A stretch of 64,000 nt of DNA from Lysinibacillus sp. FJAT-14745 (GCF_001275675.1 NZ_LITM01000009.1:349653-413652), one strand, 5' to 3'; shown: positions 35,792 to 47,035, numbered from the stretch's first letter. Notes: generated by a model not told the origin, from the sequence alone. Numbers and translations are program-made.

Positions 35792-37501
35792 CTATTTATT
35801 TCGTCGAATAAACGCTTCAAATTGTTCTCGCGTCCATGTATTCACAATCATATCCTTTTTCAACCATGCTCTGTTTGCATAGCGTACCCCTATATCCATA
35901 AAGCGTAAATGAGCAATATCATGAGCATCCGTATTAATTGCTACCGGCACATCAACTGCCAAAGCCATTTCTAAATGCTCAACACATAAATCAAGACGAT
36001 ATGGATTCGCATTTAACTCTAAAATTTTACCATATTCCTTTGCCCACGCAATTAATTGCCCCATATCTGGATTATAGCCATTACGATCCTCAATAATGCG
36101 ACCAGTTGGATGTGCAATCATATGAACGTACGGATTTTGCATTGCCGTAAGTAAACGCGCCATAATTTTGTCCTGCGACTGTGTAAAGCTAGAGTGAATA
36201 GAGGCAATGACAAAATCTAACTCTCTTAGCACATCATCTTCAAAATCGAGCGAACCATCTGGCAAAATATCCATTTCTGTCCCCGCAAATAAACGGAAAT
36301 CTGGATGTGCTTCATTAAATGCCTCAATTTCAGCCCGTTGCTTTGTTAAGCGCTCTGGCGTTAGACCATTCGCTACTTTTAAAAATTGTGAATGGTCAGT
36401 AATAACACTATATTGATAGCCACGCGCTATCAATGCCTCGCCCATTTCAGCTACAGAGTACGCACCATCAGACCAAGTCGTATGCATATGCAAATCTGCT
36501 GTAATATCTTCTAATTTTACTAAACTTTTAATGTCATCCGTTTTATCAAATTCCGTTGTTCCTGTACGCAAGCTAGGCGGGATAAATGGTAGATCAAAAT
36601 GCGCAAAAAATTCCTCTTCATCCTTAAACGTTAAGACGGTTCCATCCCCCTGCTCTACGCCATATTCACTAATCTTTTCACCACGAGATTTTGCAATTTG
36701 GCGCATGCGGACATTGTGATCTTTCGAACCTGTGAAATGATGTAAGGCCGTTGCATATTCAGCATCCCTCACTAATCGAAAATCAACACTTACAGGCTCC
36801 GCTAGATCTAAAATAACTGAAATCTTTGTATCACCAGCGGCTACTACTTCTTGTACAGAAAGCTCATTTAGTAGCTTTTCGCGTACAGCTTCAACTGCTT
36901 CCGTAACAACAATAAAATCAATATCTTTACTTGTTTCTGCTGCACGGCGGAAGCTTCCCGCAACAGAAAAACGTTCCACTTCTTCCATACTATCTAGAAG
37001 AGCTTCAATTTGTAAAACAACTGGCTCTAGCTGCCAAATCGGTAAACGTTCTGAACGATTTGCTAAATTTGCAAGTTCCTTTAAAATTTTTTCTTCGGTT
37101 TTTGCCGCAAAGCCTGCCAGCTCACGAACTTTACCTGCCTCACAAGCATCCTTTAAACTTTCCGCAGAATCAATCCCTAACTCTTGATGCAGCTTAGCTA
37201 TTTTTTTACCACCTAAGCCTGGAAGTTTTAATAACGGGAGCAATCCTTTTGGTACAATTTCTTCTAACTCTTTTAATAAGCTTGATTCACCATTTGTCAT
37301 TAAATCCTCAATAACAGCAGCCGTACCTTTACCTATACCTTTAAGCTTTGTGACATCCTCCATCTCACTTAATGAGCGCTCGTCCCCTTCAAGTGCAGCG
37401 GCAGCTTTTCGAAAGGCAGACACTTTGAATGGATTTTCCCCTTGTAATTCCATATACAATGCAATTTTTTCAAATGTGCGAATAATTGTTTTTTTGTTCA
37501 T
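35792..37501 (-). CDS. polX: DNA polymerase/3'-5' exonuclease PolX
   Basis: A family X repair polymerase joined to a PHP exonuclease domain. The 569-residue product has HhH motifs at the N-terminus (LKGIGKGTAAVIEDL, LLKLPGLGGKKIAKLH), the nucleotidyltransferase motif VAGSFRRAAETSKDIDFIVV with metal aspartates, and the PHP domain from about 330: DLHMHTTWSDGAYSV, ITDHSQF, HPTGRIIEDRNGY and NTDAHDIAHL. It should act in gap filling and base excision repair. AGGAGGAATT precedes ATG. Confidence 0.95.
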   Translation of the reverse strand: MNKKTIIRTFEKIALYMELQGENPFKVSAFRKAAAALEGDERSLSEMEDVTKLKGIGKGTAAVIEDLMTNGESSLLKELEEIVPKGLLPLLKLPGLGGKKIAKLHQELGIDSAESLKDACEAGKVRELAGFAAKTEEKILKELANLANRSERLPIWQLEPVVLQIEALLDSMEEVERFSVAGSFRRAAETSKDIDFIVVTEAVEAVREKLLNELSVQEVVAAGDTKISVILDLAEPVSVDFRLVRDAEYATALHHFTGSKDHNVRMRQIAKSRGEKISEYGVEQGDGTVLTFKDEEEFFAHFDLPFIPPSLRTGTTEFDKTDDIKSLVKLEDITADLHMHTTWSDGAYSVAEMGEALIARGYQYSVITDHSQFLKVANGLTPERLTKQRAEIEAFNEAHPDFRLFAGTEMDILPDGSLDFEDDVLRELDFVIASIHSSFTQSQDKIMARLLTAMQNPYVHMIAHPTGRIIEDRNGYNPDMGQLIAWAKEYGKILELNANPYRLDLCVEHLEMALAVDVPVAINTDAHDIAHLRFMDIGVRYANRAWLKKDMIVNTWTREQFEAFIRRNK

Positions 37502-37560
37502 TTGGAATTCCTCCTATCGTAAAAACACTTCCCTCAAAACCGAGAGAAGTGCACAGTTTG

Positions 37561-38100
37561 CTATTGCATATAAATATACCACCAGTTTTGGAACATACTT
37601 GTAATTATTGGGGTATGCTCCAAAATGAGACCACTTAACAACGATTTCGACATTAAACTTTGGATAAAATCAACTGGCAATAAAGCAAGGATGTACAGCA
37701 AAATAAACATAATTAAATAGTTTTCAATCATGCCTAACAATGCTCCAAGCCAACGATTCACTGTACCTAACACAGGTAAATACGCTATAAAATCAAAAAT
37801 CGATGCCACAATTTGCAATGTAATTTTTACCGCAAAGAAAATAACAGCAAAGGCAATGACACGGTAAAAAGTTCGGTCTAAATCCAGGCTATCAATGACT
37901 ACCCCCAGACTACCTGAATCCGTTACCCCTGGATACGGTACCCAAAACACAAATTTTTGTGCCAATGGTTTATAATAGATATACGCAACAATTAGGGCCA
38001 CTATAAAACTAACGATATGCATCATCTGTACAATGAAACCACGTTTTGCTCCAACGATGAGACCAGCTAATAGTACCGCTAATATGATTAAATCTAACAT
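37561..38100 (-). CDS. cvpA: CvpA-family membrane protein (YshB)
   Basis: The 179-residue integral protein has four hydrophobic helices. It opens with LDLIILAVLLAGLIVGAKRG and later has LPVLGTVNRWLGALLGMIE, both CvpA-family signatures. The family is linked to colicin V export and envelope homeostasis in enterobacteria, but its role in Bacilli is unclear. It starts 5 bp after zapA. Confidence 0.85.
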   Translation of the reverse strand: MLDLIILAVLLAGLIVGAKRGFIVQMMHIVSFIVALIVAYIYYKPLAQKFVFWVPYPGVTDSGSLGVVIDSLDLDRTFYRVIAFAVIFFAVKITLQIVASIFDFIAYLPVLGTVNRWLGALLGMIENYLIMFILLYILALLPVDFIQSLMSKSLLSGLILEHTPIITSMFQNWWYIYMQ

Positions 38101-38105
38101 TCACT

Positions 38106-38366
38106 TCAACCCTTTAATTTTTTCAATTCTTCTTCTAGTTGCTCTATTTGTCCTTTTAATAGTAAATAATCGTGAACGGTATTTACTGCTGTAAGAACGG
38201 CAAGCTTTGTGCTATCAAGTGAGGGATTATGTACATTCATTTCGCGCATACGGTCATCAACAATCGAAGCGACAAGTCGCATATGTCCAATGGATTCAGA
38301 GCCGACCATTTTATATGTATGACCGTATATTTCCACAGAAATTTTATTCTTTTCTTGATTTTCCAT
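38106..38366 (-). CDS. zapA: Cell division protein ZapA
   Basis: This small coiled-coil protein bundles FtsZ at the division ring. The 86-residue product has [17 protein letters not shown] at the N-terminus, [17 protein letters not shown] in the dimer helix and a C-terminal coiled coil ([13 protein letters not shown]). The start at 38366 follows AAAGGAGGG. A longer upstream frame lacks a site. Confidence 0.9.
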   Translation of the reverse strand: MENQEKNKISVEIYGHTYKMVGSESIGHMRLVASIVDDRMREMNVHNPSLDSTKLAVLTAVNTVHDYLLLKGQIEQLEEELKKLKG

Positions 38367-38501
38367 AGTCGCACCCTCCTTTATAATTTTTGTGCTCACG
38401 ATTTTTTTTTGATTGTGAGCAGCATACACAAAAAAGCTATTTATTATCATACCACGAAAGGTATAAAATTGTGAACAACGAGGACAGAAAGGAACGAGTA
38501 A

Positions 38502-39428
38502 ATGTCAAATATTGTACTTTCCATATCAACAAATAAACAAAAAGAGGTAATGTCTTTCTATGCGAATCATTTTGTAGAACGTAAAGCTCCAGGTGTAATC
38601 TTTGCCGCAAAGCTTCCAGATACAGCAATCACGATGTACAAATCAGGTAAATTAATGTTCCAAGGGGGAGGTGCTGAGCGAGAAGCTTCACGCTGGGGAA
38701 ACATAGAAGTTACAAATACACAAAAATCATCGTCGATAGGAGCAAAGGGTGACGTTCTACCAGAAGGTTTTGCAACGATGTCGGTGCTAGGCTCAGATGA
38801 AACGGGGACTGGCGATTATTTCGGTCCAATAACAGTTGCAGCCGTATACGTCCCTTCCTCAAAAATCGCGCTTATAAACGAACTTGGTGTCAAGGACTCA
38901 AAAATGCTAACGGATGATTACATGCGGAAAATAGCGCCAGATTTACGTGCAGCTTGCGTCCATAGTGTGCTTGTACTACGCAACGAAAAATATAACGAAT
39001 TACAAGCACGAGGCTACTCTCAAGGTAAGATGAAAGCTATGATGCACAATCGGGCACTTAAAAATGCTCTGTCAAAAATGGCACCCGAAAAACCTGAACA
39101 TATATTGATTGATCAGTTTGCGGAACGCGGCGTCTATTACAATTACTTAAAAAATGAACGAGATATTGTTCGAGAGGATGTACTATTTTCTACGAAGGCC
39201 GAGCAATTACATGTTTCAGTAGCAACTGCATCGATATTAGCTCGTGCTGCATTTTTAAAAGAAATGGACCGACTGAGTGAGATTGCTGGGATAGAGTTGT
39301 TGAAGGGAGCTTCTGCGAAAGTAGATGCGTTAGCAGCACGCATTTGGCGAAAACAAGGTGAGGAATTTTTACGTTCCATTACGAAATGGCATTTTGCGAA
39401 TACTGAGAAAGCTAAAAAGATGAAATAA
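38502..39428 (+). CDS. rnhC: Ribonuclease HIII
   Basis: It removes RNA from RNA-DNA hybrids. The 308-residue protein has the N-terminal TBP-like substrate domain and the type 2 RNase H core with [20 protein letters not shown] (the DEG-type metal site), LLIDQFAE-like [10 protein letters not shown] and ARAAFLKEM. It is divergent from zapA, as in B. subtilis. Confidence 0.95.
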   Translation: MSNIVLSISTNKQKEVMSFYANHFVERKAPGVIFAAKLPDTAITMYKSGKLMFQGGGAEREASRWGNIEVTNTQKSSSIGAKGDVLPEGFATMSVLGSDETGTGDYFGPITVAAVYVPSSKIALINELGVKDSKMLTDDYMRKIAPDLRAACVHSVLVLRNEKYNELQARGYSQGKMKAMMHNRALKNALSKMAPEKPEHILIDQFAERGVYYNYLKNERDIVREDVLFSTKAEQLHVSVATASILARAAFLKEMDRLSEIAGIELLKGASAKVDALAARIWRKQGEEFLRSITKWHFANTEKAKKMK

Positions 39429-39451
39429 AATTGGTCTTATAAACAAAAAAA

Positions 39452-39513
39452 ATTTCGCTATACTCCAGCAGATTACAAGTTACGCAACTTGCTCTCTACT
39501 GGAGTTAGCGAAA
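39452..39513. terminator. Long hairpin between convergent genes
   Basis: ATTTCGCTA-ACTCCAG and CTGGAGTTAGCGAAAT form a long stem enclosing a second hairpin (CAAGT/ACTTG). It can end rnhC from the left and the chemoreceptor gene from the right. Confidence 0.7.
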
Positions 39514-39560
39514 TCCTTTAAGTCAAAAACTTATCATTATTAAAGAATTTTCGTTCTAAC

Positions 39561-41528
39561 TTAATATTTAAATTGTTGAATCGTTTGTTGAAGATTTTCA
39601 GACATTTTAGCCAGGGCTTCGACCGATGCAGCGATTTCTTCAATGGAAGCAAGCTGTTCCTCTGTTGCAGCGGAAATATTTTGTGCATTTGCTGTATTTT
39701 CATTTGTTTGCTCAAGTACACATTCAATTCCTGTTGCCACTTGATCGGCGTGTTCAGAAATAACTTTAGATGCCTCCGAAATTTGTCCTATTTCATAGGT
39801 TACACTTTGTACATTCGTACGAATCGCTTCAAATGACTTTCCTGCCATATTTGTAACATCAATTCCCTTTACGACCTCAGCTGAACCAGTAGCCATTGAT
39901 TCAACCGCATGTTTTGTATCGGCTTGAATAAAATCAATGATATCTTTTATTTGCATTGTTGACTGTGCTGATTGTTCAGCAAGCTTTCGTACCTCATCTG
40001 CAACAACTGCAAAACCTTTTCCATGCTCACCAGCACGAGCAGCTTCAATTGCAGCATTTAATGCTAAAAGATTTGTTTGATCAGCAATTTGCGTAATTAC
40101 CTCTACAATACGTCCGATTTCATTTGAACGATCACTTAATGTTTGTACCGTACTTTCCAGTTCCTGAACAGTACTTTGAATCATTTTCATTTGGCCAATT
40201 GCTGTTTGAATAGTTTCGTCCCCTATCATAACAGCCTCCATTGCTTTATTCGACATCACATTAACGGTATCGGCCTTAACTGAAATTTGCTGGATAGATG
40301 AAGACATTTCAAGTACAGCGTTAGTGCTATCATTAATTGTTTGTGCTTGCACATCTACTGTTTCTGCAAAAGTTTGTATGGAAACTACTATTTGTGAAGT
40401 AGCACGTTTATTTTCCGACGTACTAGCTGTAAGCTCTTCCGATGATTCAGCTAACTGATTTGATTCCTCACCAATATTACCAACTACACCACGTAATGAT
40501 TGAATCATTTTATTGAATATATCTGCCAATTTGCCTATCTCATCATGTCTTTTAATTTCAATTAAATTACGTAAATCACCGTCTCCTACCTGCTCAGCTA
40601 CTGTTGACAACTTATCTAATGGCTGAGTGATTGTTCTTATAATGAATGCACCAATGATTCCAAATACGATAAGAGCAATGACAATAACTATCATAGTGTT
40701 TGTTAATATTGGTTTCGTGACAGTTGCAACATCTGCCAAATCCATAGTACCGATAATTTTCCAACCTGTTAGTTTATTGGTAGTAAAAAACACTTGATGA
40801 TCTCTTCCATCTTCTTTAATGGTGAAACTACCTTCTTCTTTTCCTTGCATCTTTTCTATATATGACTTTTTGAGCTCCGATCCTACCTCTACCTTTGGAT
40901 CAGCAATAATAAGATTATTGGCATTTACTAATGTAGCATAGCCATTAACACCAATTTCCACTGTTTTCACTAGCTCGGAAATTTCGTCTAAATTTAGACC
41001 AATAGAAATAACTCCTGAACGGTCCTGTAAACCTGCTGATACTGCTAGTATTAATTCTCCTGTAATCGTTGATTTATATGGATCAACCATAACGCCTTTG
41101 CCTGGTGATTCTATAGCCTTTAAGTACCATGGTCGCGTAAATGGATCATAATCAGCTGAGGATTTAGCATATGGTTCACGCATAAATTTGTGCCCTTCAA
41201 TTGCTAAATTGACAACAGAAACATTGCTATGTAAAGCATTATATTTTTCTAATTCCTTTAAAGCATCTGCATCTTGCACATTCTTATTAAAAGAAGCAGC
41301 TAAATACTCCACATCACTTTGAATAGGTGATATCTCATTTGAAATTAGTGTATTTAATAAATCGACATTCTTACGCGAGCTATTACTTAATTCCTTATAA
41401 TATTGATCAGAAGCCTTCATATATGAAAACGTTCCAATAGCAATGCTGGGTATTAAAAGTGTTAAAGTAAACGCCCATATTAATCGGGCTCGAACGGAAA
41501 AGCCTCTTCGTTTTCGATGATTTTTCAT
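39561..41528 (-). CDS. Transmembrane methyl-accepting chemotaxis protein with double Cache sensor
   Basis: The 655-residue receptor has a basic N-terminus, a first membrane helix ([19 protein letters not shown]), an extracellular dCache-type domain of ~240 residues with [21 protein letters not shown] and [11 protein letters not shown], and a second helix near 285. A HAMP domain follows, and then a signalling coiled coil with [20 protein letters not shown]. Cache domains of this class often bind amino acids, but the ligand is unknown. The start at 41528 follows GGGTGGT. Confidence 0.92.
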   Translation of the reverse strand: MKNHRKRRGFSVRARLIWAFTLTLLIPSIAIGTFSYMKASDQYYKELSNSSRKNVDLLNTLISNEISPIQSDVEYLAASFNKNVQDADALKELEKYNALHSNVSVVNLAIEGHKFMREPYAKSSADYDPFTRPWYLKAIESPGKGVMVDPYKSTITGELILAVSAGLQDRSGVISIGLNLDEISELVKTVEIGVNGYATLVNANNLIIADPKVEVGSELKKSYIEKMQGKEEGSFTIKEDGRDHQVFFTTNKLTGWKIIGTMDLADVATVTKPILTNTMIVIVIALIVFGIIGAFIIRTITQPLDKLSTVAEQVGDGDLRNLIEIKRHDEIGKLADIFNKMIQSLRGVVGNIGEESNQLAESSEELTASTSENKRATSQIVVSIQTFAETVDVQAQTINDSTNAVLEMSSSIQQISVKADTVNVMSNKAMEAVMIGDETIQTAIGQMKMIQSTVQELESTVQTLSDRSNEIGRIVEVITQIADQTNLLALNAAIEAARAGEHGKGFAVVADEVRKLAEQSAQSTMQIKDIIDFIQADTKHAVESMATGSAEVVKGIDVTNMAGKSFEAIRTNVQSVTYEIGQISEASKVISEHADQVATGIECVLEQTNENTANAQNISAATEEQLASIEEIAASVEALAKMSENLQQTIQQFKY

Positions 41529-41714
41529 AATAACTACCACCCAATAGTAAAATTTTCTATCCAAATTCTACTATACACATAAATAAATCAAAAATTTATT
41601 TTTTGTTATTTCTAAATATTAATGAAAGACTGAAATGTGAGAATTAACTTGGAGTCCTCTCTCCAACGCTTTATTTCTCTCACACTTCCTACAAAAACTA
41701 CTTGTAAATGTTAA

Positions 41715-41745
41715 CAAAAAAAGCTGCCTCATTAAGAGACAGCTC
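41715..41745 (-). terminator. Terminator of pheST
   Basis: GAGCTGTCTC and GAGGCAGCT arms on the minus strand, followed by seven T residues. Confidence 0.85.
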
Positions 41746-41761
41746 ACAAAAAAATTATTAA

Positions 41762-44179
41762 TTAGCGTACTTCTGTACCTTCAATTGTTGCAATAGCTTT
41801 TAGCACTTTATTATGTGCTGCAACAACCTCTTCATCTGTTAATGTACGTTCTGGATCGAAGTATGTTAGGGAGAATGCTACTGATTTTTTACCAGCATCC
41901 ATTTTTTCACCTTCATATACGTCGAATACACGAACGTCTTTCAATAATTTAACGCCTGCTGAGCGAATCACTGTAATAACCTCTCCAGCTGTTGTTGTAC
42001 GGTCCATGATAAGTGCGATATCACGAGACATTGCTGGGAAGCGAGGCACTGGTGTATAAGCAAGAGGTGCTTCTTTTGCAGTAGCATTTAATAATGATAC
42101 TAGATTCATTTCCATTACATATGTGTCTTTTACACCCCATGCTTTTTGTTCTGCTGGATGTAATCCACCGATTATGCCGACTTGTTCACCGTCTAAAAGG
42201 ATGCTAGCAGTACGTCCTGGGTGTAATCCATCTACTTCAGCTTTCACAAATGAAATACGATCCGCTAAACCAAGCTTACTAATAACACCTTCTACAATGC
42301 CTTTTAAGACAAAGAAATCTACTGCTTTTTTCTCGCCTTGCCAAGCATGTTCAAGCCATTTTCCTGTTACGACTGCTGCCACATGCTCTTCCTCATATGG
42401 TAGCCCCTCTTCTGATTGACCGAGGAATACTGAACCGATTTCATACAATGCCACATTGTCAGCCTTACGCGCAACATTATAAGCAGCAGCTTCAATTAAA
42501 TGCGGGATAAGACTTTGACGTAGTGTAGAACGGTCCTCACTCATCGGCATTAGTAAACGTGTTACTGGCTCAGCTTTCAATGCAAAGCGTTGTGACAATG
42601 CCTCTGAAGTTAATGAGTAAGTGACCGCTTGGTAAAGGCCTGCCCCTTCCATGTAACTACGAACTACACGACGATTTGCTTGATATGGTGTTAGACGGCC
42701 TACTTGGTTTGCTCCCTCTGGTAAAGTCATCGGAATTTCATCATAGCCGTATAGGCGAGCAATTTCCTCTACAATATCTTCTTCAATTTTAATATCTTGA
42801 CGACGTGTTGGTGCATCAACGATTAGTAAACCATTTGCTGCTTCTACGCCAAATTTAAGGCGCTCTAAAATAGACAGCATCTCTTCTAGTGAAATTTTCA
42901 TACCTAAACGTTCATTAATAAAATCTGGAGAAACGACAACACGTGCTGGTGATTTATCTAGTTCATCCACGATGCATGTTCCCTCTAACACTTCACCACC
43001 AGCTAGTTCAGCTAGTAGTGCTGCCGCGCGTTCTGCAGCAGGTAACACACGGTTAGGGTCAACACCCTTTTCAAAACGAGCAGAAGCATCTGAACGAAGT
43101 CCAAGATGACGTGATGTTTGACGTACAGTTAAACCGTCGAAGTAAGCAGATTCAATCACAACCGTTGTTGTAGAATCATTTACTTCAGAGTTTGCACCAC
43201 CCATTACACCTGCGATAGCTACTGGCTCCTTGCCATTTGTAATGACTAAATCTGTCGCTTTTAATGTACGCTCTTGGTCATCTAAAGTTGTCATTTTTTC
43301 GCCTTCTGTTGCTTTACGCACTACGATTTCACCTGTTGCTAGGCTATCGTAGTCAAAGGCATGAAGCGGTTGACCGTATTCCATTAAAATGTAGTTCGTA
43401 ACATCGACAACATTATTATGCGGGCGTACGCCTGCTGCCATTAAGCGATTTTGTAGCCACATCGGTGATTCCGCGATTTTTACGTTTTTCACAACTTTTG
43501 CTACATACATTGGGTTTGCTTGTAAATCTTCTACGCGAAGCTTTAACATGTCTTCTGCTTTTTCAGAAGATGTGCTGTAGGCGATTTCCGGATACTTCAC
43601 TTCTTCAGATAGAATTGCACCAACTTCGTACGCCACACCTAGCATCGACAACGCGTCTGAGCGGTTTGGTGTTAAACCAAGCTCTAATACTGTGTCACGT
43701 AGACCTAAAATAGCAAGGGCATCCGAGCCAACCTCAGCATTCTCAGGAAGTACATAAATACCTTCAGAATATGCTTTAGCAACAAGCTTCCCTTCGATTC
43801 CTAACTCTTGTAATGAACAAATCATACCGTTTGATTCATGTCCACGAAGTTTTGCTTTTTTTATTTTAATGCCGCCTGGTAAATGTGCACCTGGACGAGC
43901 GACAATAACTTTTTGACCAGCATCAACGTTTGGAGCACCACAAATGATTTGTTGTGGCTCAGCTTCACCGACATCCACTTGGCAAATATTTAATTTATCC
44001 GCTTCAGGATGTTTCTCTTTTGATACGACATAACCGACAACAACTTTATCCATTGCGTTAGCACGGTCAATTACTGCATCTACTTCAATTCCAGAGCGCG
44101 TAATTTTTTCAGCTAACTCCTCAGGCGTTAAATCCTGTGTACTTACATAATCTTTTAACCATTCTAATGATACTAACAT
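41762..44179 (-). CDS. pheT: Phenylalanyl-tRNA synthetase beta chain
   Basis: With PheS it forms the alpha2-beta2 enzyme that charges tRNA-Phe. The 805-residue protein has the N-terminal tRNA-binding domain (VVGYVVSKEKHPEADKLNIC), the B3/B4 editing domain, B5 with DIVEEIARLYGYDEIP and the C-terminal ferredoxin-fold anticodon-binding domain (PVPRFPAMSRDIAL to SLTYFDPERTLTDEEV). It is 12 bp after pheS. Confidence 0.97.
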   Translation of the reverse strand: MLVSLEWLKDYVSTQDLTPEELAEKITRSGIEVDAVIDRANAMDKVVVGYVVSKEKHPEADKLNICQVDVGEAEPQQIICGAPNVDAGQKVIVARPGAHLPGGIKIKKAKLRGHESNGMICSLQELGIEGKLVAKAYSEGIYVLPENAEVGSDALAILGLRDTVLELGLTPNRSDALSMLGVAYEVGAILSEEVKYPEIAYSTSSEKAEDMLKLRVEDLQANPMYVAKVVKNVKIAESPMWLQNRLMAAGVRPHNNVVDVTNYILMEYGQPLHAFDYDSLATGEIVVRKATEGEKMTTLDDQERTLKATDLVITNGKEPVAIAGVMGGANSEVNDSTTTVVIESAYFDGLTVRQTSRHLGLRSDASARFEKGVDPNRVLPAAERAAALLAELAGGEVLEGTCIVDELDKSPARVVVSPDFINERLGMKISLEEMLSILERLKFGVEAANGLLIVDAPTRRQDIKIEEDIVEEIARLYGYDEIPMTLPEGANQVGRLTPYQANRRVVRSYMEGAGLYQAVTYSLTSEALSQRFALKAEPVTRLLMPMSEDRSTLRQSLIPHLIEAAAYNVARKADNVALYEIGSVFLGQSEEGLPYEEEHVAAVVTGKWLEHAWQGEKKAVDFFVLKGIVEGVISKLGLADRISFVKAEVDGLHPGRTASILLDGEQVGIIGGLHPAEQKAWGVKDTYVMEMNLVSLLNATAKEAPLAYTPVPRFPAMSRDIALIMDRTTTAGEVITVIRSAGVKLLKDVRVFDVYEGEKMDAGKKSVAFSLTYFDPERTLTDEEVVAAHNKVLKAIATIEGTEVR

Positions 44180-44191
44180 TTTTTATCCCCC

Positions 44192-45229
44192 TTACGCCTC
44201 TGTTCGCTCGAATTGTGATAAGAAACGTGTGTCACTCGTATAGAAATGACGAATATCGTCGACACCATATTTCAACATTGCGATACGTTCAGCACCAATA
44301 CCGAATGCAAAGCCTGACACTTTCTTCGGATCATAGCCAGCCATTTCAAGTACATTTGGATGCACCATACCAGCTCCTAAAATTTCAATCCAGCCTGTAC
44401 CTTTACATACGTTACAGCCAGAACCACCACATTTGAAGCAAGAAATATCCATTTCAACAGATGGCTCTGTGAATGGGAAGAAGCTTGGTCGAAGTCGAAT
44501 TTCGCGGTCCGCACCAAACATTTTTTTCGCTAATGAATCAAGCGTACCTTTTAGGTCACTCATGCGAATATTTTCACCAATCACTAACCCTTCAATTTGC
44601 ATGAATTGGTGTGAGTGTGTAGCATCATCGTTGTCACGTCGGAATACTTTCCCTGGACAAATAATGCGAATGGATTCACCCTTCTTCTCTTCCATCGTGC
44701 GAGCTTGCACAGGAGAAGTATGCGTACGTAATAATATTTCCTCGGAAATATAGAACGAATCCTGCATATCACGAGCAGGGTGCCCCTTCGGTAAGTTCAA
44801 TGCTTCAAAGTTATAGTAATCCTTTTCCACTTCCGGACCTTCTGCAATTTCATAGCCCATACCGATAAATAAATCTTCAATTTCTTCAATAACACGTGTT
44901 AACGGATGACGATTGCCAACTTTAATTTCTCGGCCAGGTAAAGTGACATCAATCGACTCACTTGCTAATTTTTCAGCAATTGCTGCATCTTCTAGCACAG
45001 CTACCTTTTCCTCTAGTACAGCAGTTACATTTTCACGAACCGTATTGACTAAAGCACCCATTTTCGGGCGTTCCTCAGCTGATAATTTCCCCATCCCTTT
45101 TAATAAATCAGTGATAGGTCCTTTTTTTCCTAGATATGCTACTCGCACATCATTTAACTCTTTTAAATTTGCTGCCGCTTCAATTTTAGCAAGTGCTTCT
45201 TGCTCTAATTGCTTTAATTGCTCTTCCAT
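44192..45229 (-). CDS. pheS: Phenylalanyl-tRNA synthetase alpha chain
   Basis: The catalytic class II synthetase subunit of 345 residues. It has an N-terminal coiled coil, motif 2 ([23 protein letters not shown]) and motif 3 ([18 protein letters not shown]), and a zinc-like [17 protein letters not shown] insertion. The ATG follows AAGGAGG. A T-box with a TTC specifier upstream makes expression respond to uncharged tRNA-Phe. Confidence 0.97.
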   Translation of the reverse strand: MEEQLKQLEQEALAKIEAAANLKELNDVRVAYLGKKGPITDLLKGMGKLSAEERPKMGALVNTVRENVTAVLEEKVAVLEDAAIAEKLASESIDVTLPGREIKVGNRHPLTRVIEEIEDLFIGMGYEIAEGPEVEKDYYNFEALNLPKGHPARDMQDSFYISEEILLRTHTSPVQARTMEEKKGESIRIICPGKVFRRDNDDATHSHQFMQIEGLVIGENIRMSDLKGTLDSLAKKMFGADREIRLRPSFFPFTEPSVEMDISCFKCGGSGCNVCKGTGWIEILGAGMVHPNVLEMAGYDPKKVSGFAFGIGAERIAMLKYGVDDIRHFYTSDTRFLSQFERTEA

Positions 45230-45276
45230 GTAATAAACCCTCCTTGTTCAAATCAATGCCGACTTTTTTTGATGGC

Positions 45277-45545
45277 ATAAAAAAACTCGCCCCTAAAAAA
45301 GGGACGAGGACATATTCGCGGTACCACCCTAGTTATTGCAAGGAAAACTCCAAGCAATCACTTCATTGACATAACGACTAGATTAAAGCCGGCATACCTT
45401 TACAGCATTTCGCTGGTCCCGGTAGCTGCTCGCGGGATGAATTCAAAACTGCATTGGTACGGCACTGGCTCTCAATCTTCGGCCTGCGCTCCCTGTCGTC
45501 CATTCACAATCTTTACTACTTCCCGGTCAAAGCATTTTAGTTTAC
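45277..45545 (-). ncRNA. T-box leader of pheST (Phe, specifier UUC)
   Basis: AGGGTGGTACCGCG is read on the minus strand at 45330-45317. The stem I region contains GAATTCATCCCGCGAGCAGC, in which TTC (45441-45439) stands where the specifier codon is expected. The terminator CCTCGTCCC/GGGGCGAG with seven T follows near 45315-45272. Confidence 0.93.
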
Positions 45546-45657
45546 ATTTTAACAGTGATTATACAATACTATACCAATTCAAATCAAGAGTCATGTGCCC
45601 ATTACCTTCGATATTGATGGTTCTATTGGCAATTTTAGGCTCATCACCAAAACGTGT

Positions 45658-46031
45658 GGTTGATTTCCGTTCCGGCTGGGCGCTTTGTAGCTGCCGCTTC
45701 GCTTTCGCACAGATAAAACATTTGTAGCTGCCGCTTTGCTTTCGCACAGATAAAACATTTGTAGCTGCCGCTTTGCTTTCGCTACAGAAAACATTTGCCG
45801 CTGACGCTTCGCTTTCGCGCAGAGCAGAGCTTCCTGGGGGCGTCCGATGAGCCGCTTCGCTTCGCTGCAGGGTCTCGGGCCAACAGATTTTTTTGTGCGA
45901 AAGCGCAGTGCTAACGTAGCGACAGCAACACGATGTTGGTCACGAAGGCGTTATCACAGGATGTGATGGTTTTAGCCTTCGTTCCTCTATCGCTGATCCC
46001 CAAGGAGTCGCCCAGCCTCCACTCCAATCAA
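45658..46031 (+). repeat. Family B repeat, copy B2, enlarged by nested modules
   Basis: It starts GGTTGATTTCCGTTCCGGCTG and ends CCAGCCTCCACTCCAATCAA. GGCTGGGCG near the start can pair with CGCCCAGCC near the end. About four copies of the ~37-bp module (GTAGCTGCCGCTTTGCTTTCGC) are inserted in the left part. A reverse copy is inserted in the loop of the core at 45878-45989. Confidence 0.75.
45878..45989 (+). ncRNA. Two-hairpin core module, copy c3, with a 45-nt insertion
   Basis: GGCCAACA opens hairpin a, its loop is filled by CGAAAGCGCAGTGCTAACG-type module sequence, and GATGTTGGTC closes it. Hairpin b is ACGAAGGC/GCCTTCGT with inner ATCACA-GGA-TGTGAT. It ends TTCCTCTA. Confidence 0.55.
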
Positions 46032-46136
46032 CTAATATACAGGGCATATATAAATGTCATCCCCAACTTTTGGTGACGATTCCAATTTTAGAATTTCATC
46101 ATATACTTATAACACAGTTGTGATTGCATTGATTAA

Positions 46137-46901
46137 TTACTTAACAAATCCATATAATACTATTCCTGTTGCCACTGCTACATTTAGAGACTCAGCTTGC
46201 CCCAAAATTGGAATAATAATATTTTGATCTGTCATCGAAAGCAGTTGTGGATGAATCCCACTACCTTCATTCCCCATCATTATTGCGAATGCACCAGTAT
46301 GCTCAATGTCACTATAGACAACTGCATCCTCATCTAAAGCAGTTCCAAATACTGGTACGTTATTATCCTGTAGCTGCTCAATCCATTCCTCTAAATCACC
46401 ACGAAGGACAGGAATATGGAAATGCGAGCCTTGTGCAGAGCGAAGCGTTTTAGGATTATATAAATCCGCACATCCCTTGCCGAGTATGACTGCATCTAAA
46501 CCAGCTGCATCAGCAGTACGAATCATCGTCCCAATATTTCCTGGATCTTGGACAGCATCAATTAGTAGCACCTTGCGCCACGAAGCCATTACATCTTCTT
46601 CTAACAAAGGTTGCTTACAAACTGCAAATACACCTTGAGATGTTTCCGTTTCAGCAAACTCTTTGGCAACAGCCGCTGTTACTTCAACTACGGCTACATT
46701 ATCAATCGGCCAAAGCATTGGTAAATCTACACCTTCACGTACAATTAGCTGTAGCACCTGCTCGTTATTTTTTAATGCTTCCTCTACCAAGTGAAATCCC
46801 TCTACTAGGAATTCTCCAGATCTTTCACGCTCTTTACGTGTTGTCGCAAGTTTCTTCCAATATTTCACTAACGCATTTTGCGTAGATTCAATTCTTTTCA
46901 T
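46137..46901 (-). CDS. ysgA: TrmH/SpoU-family RNA methyltransferase (YsgA-like)
   Basis: The 254-residue SPOUT-fold protein methylates a ribose in rRNA or tRNA using SAM. It has an N-terminal substrate domain (ERSGEFLVEGFHLVEEALKN) and the three SPOUT motifs: DPGNIGTMIRTADAAG, IMMGNEGSGIHPQL and IPILGQAESLNVAVATGIVL. It lies between pheS and sspI, as in B. subtilis, apart from inserted genes. The precise target base is unknown. Confidence 0.92.
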   Translation of the reverse strand: MKRIESTQNALVKYWKKLATTRKERERSGEFLVEGFHLVEEALKNNEQVLQLIVREGVDLPMLWPIDNVAVVEVTAAVAKEFAETETSQGVFAVCKQPLLEEDVMASWRKVLLIDAVQDPGNIGTMIRTADAAGLDAVILGKGCADLYNPKTLRSAQGSHFHIPVLRGDLEEWIEQLQDNNVPVFGTALDEDAVVYSDIEHTGAFAIMMGNEGSGIHPQLLSMTDQNIIIPILGQAESLNVAVATGIVLYGFVK

Positions 46902-47035
46902 CGTACCTCGTACCGCCTTTTTCCTATTTACTGTTCATTATTATACAGTAGAAAACGACAAATTACATAGTCATGCAAAAAACAGTTTTATTGTTATTTC
47001 TCCAGTTTACCAATAATCGGAAATAGCATCCCAAG

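Noticed and set aside
45559-45794. Overlapping short open frames reading FYLCESKAAAT-type peptides
   Set aside because: They are translations of tandem ~37-bp repeat modules, not genes.
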